Origin: an uncultured Candidatus Berkelbacteria bacterium
GTDB lineage: Bacteria > Patescibacteriota > UBA1384 > 2-12-FULL-50-11
Reading direction: 5' to 3'
Length of the DNA: 32,759 bases
Assembly (NCBI GenBank): GCA_903839975.1
Contig: CAIMEH010000019.1
Location: 1-32,759, forward strand
The position numbers and the translations under genes are program-made. Of the stretch, positions 28,904 to 32,759 are shown in pieces; positions within the stretch are counted from its first letter, which is position 1, and each line of letters starts with the position of its first letter. A model generated the notes under the pieces. It was given only the letters and a program-made list of their open reading frames with translations, had not been told where the DNA came from and ran no database searches.

Positions 28904-30715
28904 TTATGCCGCTGTTTTCAGTTTAGCAAAGATTTTGGTTAACTCGTTATCCTCAAGAGTTTCTTGCTTCAAAAGTTCGTCAGCCATCAGGTCCAAGACC
29001 TTAATATGTTTCTTTAAAATTGCTTGAGCTTGAATCCAAGCATGGCCAATAATTTTAGAGATCTGATCATCAATCTCGGAAGAAACTTTTTCAGAATTAT
29101 TGCGATGACTCATATCCCGGCCCAAGAAGATCATCTCTTCTCGTTCACCAAGTTTGATTGGACCAAGTTCGCTCATTCCGAAGATCGTTACCATATTGCG
29201 GGCAATTTCAGTGGCACGCTCAAGGTCGTTACTAGCACCAGTGGTAACGTCTTTGAAGATAAGCTTTTCAGCTGCGCGACCACCCAGAAGTTGGATTATT
29301 TCATTCTCGAACTTGCTCTGTGGAATTAAGCGACGGTCTTCGCTTGGCAGACTTAAGGTGTAGCCAAGCGCCATACCGCGAGAAATAATAGAAACTTTAT
29401 GAACGTCATCTAGCTCTGGCAGAAGATGACCGATAATAGCATGACCGGCTTCATGATAAGCAACAATCTTACGTTCTTTGTCTTTCATTAGATAACTCGT
29501 TCGCTCTGGCCCGAGAAGAGTTTTCTCAATTGAGTGGCGCAGATCCTGTTGAGTAATTTTCTTCTGGCCGTTACGGGCAGCTAAAATTGCCGCTTCGTTC
29601 ATAACGTTGCGCAAGTCAGCGCCAGACAAGCCTGGGGTAGACTTAGCTGTCTCCTCAAGATTAATATTCTTCTCAAGCGGTTTGTTGCGCGCATGAATCT
29701 TAAGAATGGCTGTTCGCTCATCACGATCCGGCAGATCAAGAACAACCTTACGATCAAAACGACCCGGGCGCATTAGAGCTGGGTCAAGAACATCTGGTCG
29801 GTTAGTAGCGGCCAGAACAATAACATTAGCGTCAGTATCGAAACCGTCCATCTCCACTAAAATCTGGTTTAGCGTCTGTTCGCGTTCGTCGTGAGACCCA
29901 CCTAAGCCGGAACCACGCTGACGACCAACGGCATCGAGCTCATCGATAAAAATAACAGTTGGGCCAAGCTTTTTGGCTTTGGCAAATAAGTCGCGTACGC
30001 GGGAAGCACCGACACCAACAAACATCTCTACGAATTCTGAGGCGGACAAAGTGAAGAACGGTACACCGGCTTCACCTGCGACGGCTTTGGCTAACAAGGT
30101 CTTACCGACACCAGCTGGACCAACTAGCAGCACACCTCGTGGGATCTCAGCACCGAGGGCTTTGAATTTAGCTGGAGTCTTTAAGAACTCAACAATTTCA
30201 GATAGCTCTTGTTTGGCATGTTTAAGGCCAGCAACATCCGCAAAAGTGACTTTATCTTTACCAGTATAAGGTTTGGCGGTAGAGCGACCAAACGACATTG
30301 CTTGGTTGTTGGCACCACGAGCTTGTCTGGTCATAAACCAGAAGAAACCACCTATTAGTAATACTGGTAAGAATATCGTTAATATATCGGTCCAAATAGC
30401 GCCCGAGTCTGGGTTATTTATAGTTACCGGAACAACAGAAGAATCAATGCCATAATCTTTAATCCCCTGGCTAGCTTCTTTGTAAGCGATTAATTGAGTA
30501 TTGTCTTTTGTGTATGCGGTAATTTTATTGCCATCAATGACGATGTGATCAATCTTGCCGTCCTTTATCTCGGACGTAATTTGAGTAATTGAGACATCCT
30601 GGGTATTCGTACTAGCGATACCCTTAAAGCCAAAGAGGCTCCATATGACAATCGCTAGAAAGACAATTGTTAGCAGTGAAAAAATCTGTCTCCAAAATCG
30701 GTTTCGTGTATTCAT
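28904..30715 (-). CDS. ftsH: ATP-dependent zinc metalloprotease FtsH
   Basis: Protein of 603 residues. Two membrane helices (about 9-29 and 110-128) flank a small extracellular domain. The AAA+ domain has Walker A GPAGVGKT (199-206), Walker B IFIDELD (255-261) and the second region of homology with RPGRFDR (316-322). The protease domain has HEAGH (421-425). FtsH extracts and degrades misfolded membrane and regulatory proteins. Length, motifs and order are all standard. It is the first gene of a leftward pair with lepB, downstream of tRNA-Met. Confidence 0.98.
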   Translation of the reverse strand: MNTRNRFWRQIFSLLTIVFLAIVIWSLFGFKGIASTNTQDVSITQITSEIKDGKIDHIVIDGNKITAYTKDNTQLIAYKEASQGIKDYGIDSSVVPVTINNPDSGAIWTDILTIFLPVLLIGGFFWFMTRQARGANNQAMSFGRSTAKPYTGKDKVTFADVAGLKHAKQELSEIVEFLKTPAKFKALGAEIPRGVLLVGPAGVGKTLLAKAVAGEAGVPFFTLSASEFVEMFVGVGASRVRDLFAKAKKLGPTVIFIDELDAVGRQRGSGLGGSHDEREQTLNQILVEMDGFDTDANVIVLAATNRPDVLDPALMRPGRFDRKVVLDLPDRDERTAILKIHARNKPLEKNINLEETAKSTPGLSGADLRNVMNEAAILAARNGQKKITQQDLRHSIEKTLLGPERTSYLMKDKERKIVAYHEAGHAIIGHLLPELDDVHKVSIISRGMALGYTLSLPSEDRRLIPQSKFENEIIQLLGGRAAEKLIFKDVTTGASNDLERATEIARNMVTIFGMSELGPIKLGEREEMIFLGRDMSHRNNSEKVSSEIDDQISKIIGHAWIQAQAILKKHIKVLDLMADELLKQETLEDNELTKIFAKLKTAA

Positions 30716-30853
30716 CCAATCAATTCTACATTTTTGCAGTACTTATTCAAGGTGTGAACCAACATTATTTGTAGTTGTCTTGTCTTAAGAAAAACTGAAG
30801 ATTTTTTCGTTAACTGGTGGACGTTTCGGGGCAAAAGAGGTAAAATCGAAGAT

Positions 30854-30924
30854 AGCGGGGTAGGGGAATGGTACCCCATCTGGCTCATAACCAGAAGGTG
30901 AACGTTCGAGTCGTTCCCCCGCTA
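30854..30924 (+). tRNA. tRNA with CAT anticodon (elongator Met, or Ile-CAU)
   Basis: Acceptor AGCGGGG/CCCCGCT, D arm GGGG/CCCC, anticodon stem TCTGG/CCAGA with loop CTCATAA (CAT), T arm GAACG TTCGAGT CGTTC, discriminator A then CA. The anticodon stem lacks the three G-C pairs of initiator tRNA, so it is elongator Met or the lysidine-modified Ile tRNA; sequence alone does not decide. TAAAAT lies 7 bases upstream. Confidence 0.9.
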
Positions 30925-30935
30925 CAAAACAAGAC

Positions 30936-30960
30936 CCCACACTTCCGTGTGGGTTTTTGT
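30936..30960 (+). terminator. Rho-independent terminator after the CAT tRNA
   Basis: Stem CCCACAC (30936-30942) / GTGTGGG (30947-30953) with loop TTCC, followed by TTTTTGTTTT. Flanking CAAAAC and GTTTTG extend the stem, as after tRNA-Leu at 2081. Confidence 0.9.
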
Positions 30961-30971
30961 TTTGTATTGGT

Positions 30972-31065
30972 GAACGAAGACAGAACGCGCTGCTGCAAGC
31001 AGCCGTTCGACTGGAGCGAAACAAAGTGAAGCGACAATGCCCGAGCTTGCTAGGGATATTCGTTC
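30972..31065. other. Foldable intergenic segment, candidate small RNA
   Basis: GAACGAA (30972-30978) pairs with TTCGTTC (31059-31065). Inside lie a hairpin GAACG-C-GCTGCT / AGCAGC-CGTTC (30983-31008, one bulge) and a possible CCC/GGG hairpin (about 31040-31054), giving a branched fold of about 95 bases. TTAAGCTTAA, a perfect palindrome, follows at about 31067-31076. The guaB promoter is downstream, so this is not the guaB leader. Strand and identity are unknown. Confidence 0.3.
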
Positions 31066-31098
31066 CTTAAGCTTAAAGTTTTGTTATTTGTCTAATAT

Positions 31099-31128
31099 TT
31101 GACAGCCTTACCCAAACATCGCTAAGCT
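31099..31128 (+). promoter_or_regulatory. Putative guaB promoter (leaderless arrangement)
   Basis: TTGACA (31099-31104), 18-base spacer, TAAGCT (31123-31128). The -35 is perfect, the -10 weak. ATG follows at 31134 with no Shine-Dalgarno sequence. Confidence 0.5.
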
Positions 31129-31133
31129 AAATT

Positions 31134-32282
31134 ATGGGTACACCCAAATTTTCTTTATCCCAAGCGCTAACATTTGATGACGTTTTACTCCATCCCGGTT
31201 TTTCAGATTTTCAACGTTGCGATATTACCCTGTCTACAAAATTAACGAAAAAGATTTCTCTTGATATTCCTCTAGTGTCTGCACCTATGGACACCGTAAC
31301 CGAAAGCGAGCTAGCTATTGCCCTAGCTAGAATTGGCGGCATTGGCGTAATTCATAGGAATCTTTCAGTCGTCGACCAAGCAAAAGAGGTAAAAAAAGTT
31401 AAGGCCGAAGGATTAGTAGTTGGCGCCGCAATCGGCTCCAACTTGGGCTACGAGCAACGGGTCGAACAGCTTGTTGCTTCTGGCGTTGACTTTATAGTTA
31501 TTGATTCGGCTCACGGGTTTTCAACATCGGTTATAGAAGCCACAAGAATTATCAAAAAGAAATACCCAAAGACTCAAATAATCGCTGGCAATATTGCTAC
31601 CGCCGAAGGTGCAAAAGCCCTAATTGATTTCGGTGCGGATGCCTTGCGCGTTGGAATGGGCCCAGGCTCAATCTGCACCACGAGGATAGTTTCTGGAATG
31701 GGAGTGCCGCAACTAACTGCAATAATTGAAGTAGCGTCCGTCGCAAAGCTACATAACGTTCCGGTAATCGCCGACGGTGGAATCAGGTACTCTGGCGATA
31801 TCGTAAAGGCTTTAGCTGTTGGCGCTTCGACCGTTATGATGGGTTCCATATTTGCCTCTACCCAGGAATCTCCAGGTAAAAAAATAAGCTTGAGTGCCTC
31901 GCAAGTACCTAGTAGATTCAAAAACATTCTTAAACAAGGTCAAAAATCATATTGGTTCAAAGAGTATCGCGGCATGGGTTCGGTCGGAGCGATGGATAAG
32001 GGCGTGAAGGTTCACTCTGAGGATGAATTTCACGGCAAAAGCTACAAGGACAAAGTGTTAGTCGCTGAAGGCGTTGAAGGCTTAGTACCGGTCGATGGCA
32101 AAATTAGCGACCGCGTTGAACAGCTAATAGGCGGAATAAAATCAGGAATGTATTATGTCGGCGCCAAATCAATTGAAGAGCTCTGGCAAAAAGCCAGATT
32201 CCTACAGATTACTCAGGCATCACTTCAGGAGAGCCACCCTCATGACATATTTGTAATCGACCCAGGAAAAAGCTACTCGTAA
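31134..32282 (+). CDS. guaB: IMP dehydrogenase lacking the CBS (Bateman) module
   Basis: Protein of 382 residues against the usual 485-500. It oxidises IMP to XMP with NAD+, the committed step to guanine nucleotides. Catalytic loop GPGSICTT (176-183) with Cys181, phosphate-binding [11 protein letters not shown] (212-222) and flap [11 protein letters not shown] (277-287) are intact. After [19 protein letters not shown] (72-90) the sequence passes directly into LVVGAAIG, so the pair of CBS domains normally inserted there is missing and allosteric control by purine nucleotides should be lost. Transcription looks leaderless. No guaA is in the window. Confidence 0.95.
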   Translation: MGTPKFSLSQALTFDDVLLHPGFSDFQRCDITLSTKLTKKISLDIPLVSAPMDTVTESELAIALARIGGIGVIHRNLSVVDQAKEVKKVKAEGLVVGAAIGSNLGYEQRVEQLVASGVDFIVIDSAHGFSTSVIEATRIIKKKYPKTQIIAGNIATAEGAKALIDFGADALRVGMGPGSICTTRIVSGMGVPQLTAIIEVASVAKLHNVPVIADGGIRYSGDIVKALAVGASTVMMGSIFASTQESPGKKISLSASQVPSRFKNILKQGQKSYWFKEYRGMGSVGAMDKGVKVHSEDEFHGKSYKDKVLVAEGVEGLVPVDGKISDRVEQLIGGIKSGMYYVGAKSIEELWQKARFLQITQASLQESHPHDIFVIDPGKSYS

Positions 32283-32302
32283 TATATTGGAATCACTCAC
32301 CC

Positions 32303-32330
32303 TTGACTACTTAAGTGATGGGTTTATATT
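32303..32330 (+). promoter_or_regulatory. Putative promoter and operator of the HTH gene
   Basis: TTGACT (32303-32308), 16-base spacer, TATATT (32325-32330), with ATG 6 bases later at 32337 and no Shine-Dalgarno sequence. An inverted repeat ATCACT (32292-32297) / AGTGAT (32314-32319) brackets the -35 box and could be an operator, perhaps for the HTH protein itself. Confidence 0.55.
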
Positions 32331-32336
32331 AGATAT

Positions 32337-32759
32337 ATGGCTAAGTACAAATTAAGACTGGAAGCGAGAGAACTAAGAAAAACTGGCTTAAGTATTAAAG
32401 AACTATGTGAGAAATTAGACGTCTCTAAATCAACTATGAGCAATTGGTGTTCCGATGTTGAGCTAACAAAGCAACAGCGCGCCAAACTTGAAAAAAGACG
32501 CCAAGACGCTGGATTTATTGGTCGTATGAAAGGCTCTGAAACAAATCACAAAAAAAGAATGGAACGAATCGAATACTTTCAAGATAAAGGGAAGAAGGAA
32601 CTTTCCTCCTTAGATAAAAAGGGTAGATTGATTGCGGCAGTGGCTTTGTATTGGGCAGAAGGGACAAAGAAACGAGGCAAACTTTCTCTAACAAACTCAG
32701 ACCCAACGATGATTAAGTTCTTTGCCGATTGTTTAGTTGACTCGTTCGATATTCATAAA
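32337..32759 (+). CDS. HTH DNA-binding protein, homing-endonuclease-like C-terminus (3' end beyond window)
   Basis: Open frame of 141 codons with no stop before the right edge. The N-terminus (LRLEARELRKTGLSIKELCEKLDVSKSTMSNWC, about 6-38) is a resolvase/MerR-like helix-turn-helix. A basic helical segment follows, then LIAAVALYWAEGTKKRGKLSLTNSDPTMIKFFADCL (about 99-134), whose YWAEG-x-K and TNSDPxMIxFF pattern resembles the DNA-binding half of LAGLIDADG-type proteins common in small-genome bacteria. It has its own leaderless promoter. It may be a transcription regulator or a domesticated homing enzyme; the missing 3' part would decide. Confidence 0.7.
   Translation, partial: MAKYKLRLEARELRKTGLSIKELCEKLDVSKSTMSNWCSDVELTKQQRAKLEKRRQDAGFIGRMKGSETNHKKRMERIEYFQDKGKKELSSLDKKGRLIAAVALYWAEGTKKRGKLSLTNSDPTMIKFFADCLVDSFDIHK

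Noticed and set aside
1-32759. CRISPR array or cas genes
   Set aside because: No set of regularly spaced direct repeats was seen and no Cas motif in any ORF.
1-32759. TGA recoded to glycine
   Set aside because: Several genes end at TGA right before terminators or overlapping starts, and no conserved Gly falls on TGA.

Overview
The window reads as a chromosomal segment of a bacterium with a compact genome, most plausibly a Patescibacteria/CPR-type lineage. This rests on gene content and style: dense small operons, many short one-pass membrane proteins with Thr/Pro-rich linkers, start codons placed only a few bases after a -10 box, tRNA genes without an encoded CCA end, and the mix of comEA, DUF2207, CBU_0592-like, cohesin and dockerin proteins. 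TGA is used as a normal stop (for example at 12563, 17694 and 15942), so this is not a TGA-glycine lineage. No rRNA lies in the window, so the phylum is an inference.

Layout. 1-6.1 kb (+): 3' part of recG running off the left edge, comEA-like, tRNA-Leu(TAG), a small Cys-rich protein, a MaoC-like hydratase, tRNA-Phe, a three-helix membrane protein, a four-domain S1 protein, a degenerate metallo-beta-lactamase-fold protein and an NrnA-type DHH phosphoesterase. 6.1-9.0 kb is an accessory patch: an HNH endonuclease gene between 12-bp inverted repeats, tRNA-Leu(TAA), tRNA-Val(TAC), a Fic protein followed by a short copy of the tRNA-Val 3' end, and an unknown protein. 9.1-11.3 kb (-): a GT4 glycosyltransferase and an AI-2E family permease. 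11.4-12.7 kb: a secreted beta-rich protein with a structured leader, tRNA-Pro(CGG), a small ORF with an overlapping upstream mini-ORF, and an atypical tRNA-Arg(CCT). 12.7-14.4 kb (-): RNase Y and an arm-less HU-like protein. 14.7-17.7 kb (+): anchored PsbP-like protein, tRNA-Pro(TGG), DUF192, an alkyltransferase-like protein, tRNA-Gly(TCC) with a 19-bp copy of its 3' end, and small membrane proteins. 17.7-20.0 kb (-): SGNH hydrolase and LepA.

20.0-28.3 kb is the most striking part: two divergent surface-protein operons. Leftward: dockerin protein, cohesin/Fn3 protein, MurJ and a small membrane protein, overlapping or nearly abutting. Rightward: DUF2207 protein, a seven-bladed Vgb-like propeller carrying a C-terminal dockerin, and a second cohesin-like protein with a C-terminal membrane anchor. 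Together they supply two dockerins and two anchored cohesin-like modules, enough for a miniature non-cellulosomal cohesin-dockerin assembly on the cell surface. Signal peptidase I and FtsH follow at 28.3-30.7 kb, then tRNA-Met, an unexplained foldable intergenic segment, a CBS-less IMP dehydrogenase, and the start of an HTH protein that runs off the right edge.

Two genome-style signals recur: all nine tRNA genes are followed by CA (not CCA) directly after the discriminator base, and two tRNA 3' ends are duplicated just downstream, as site-specific integration would leave.
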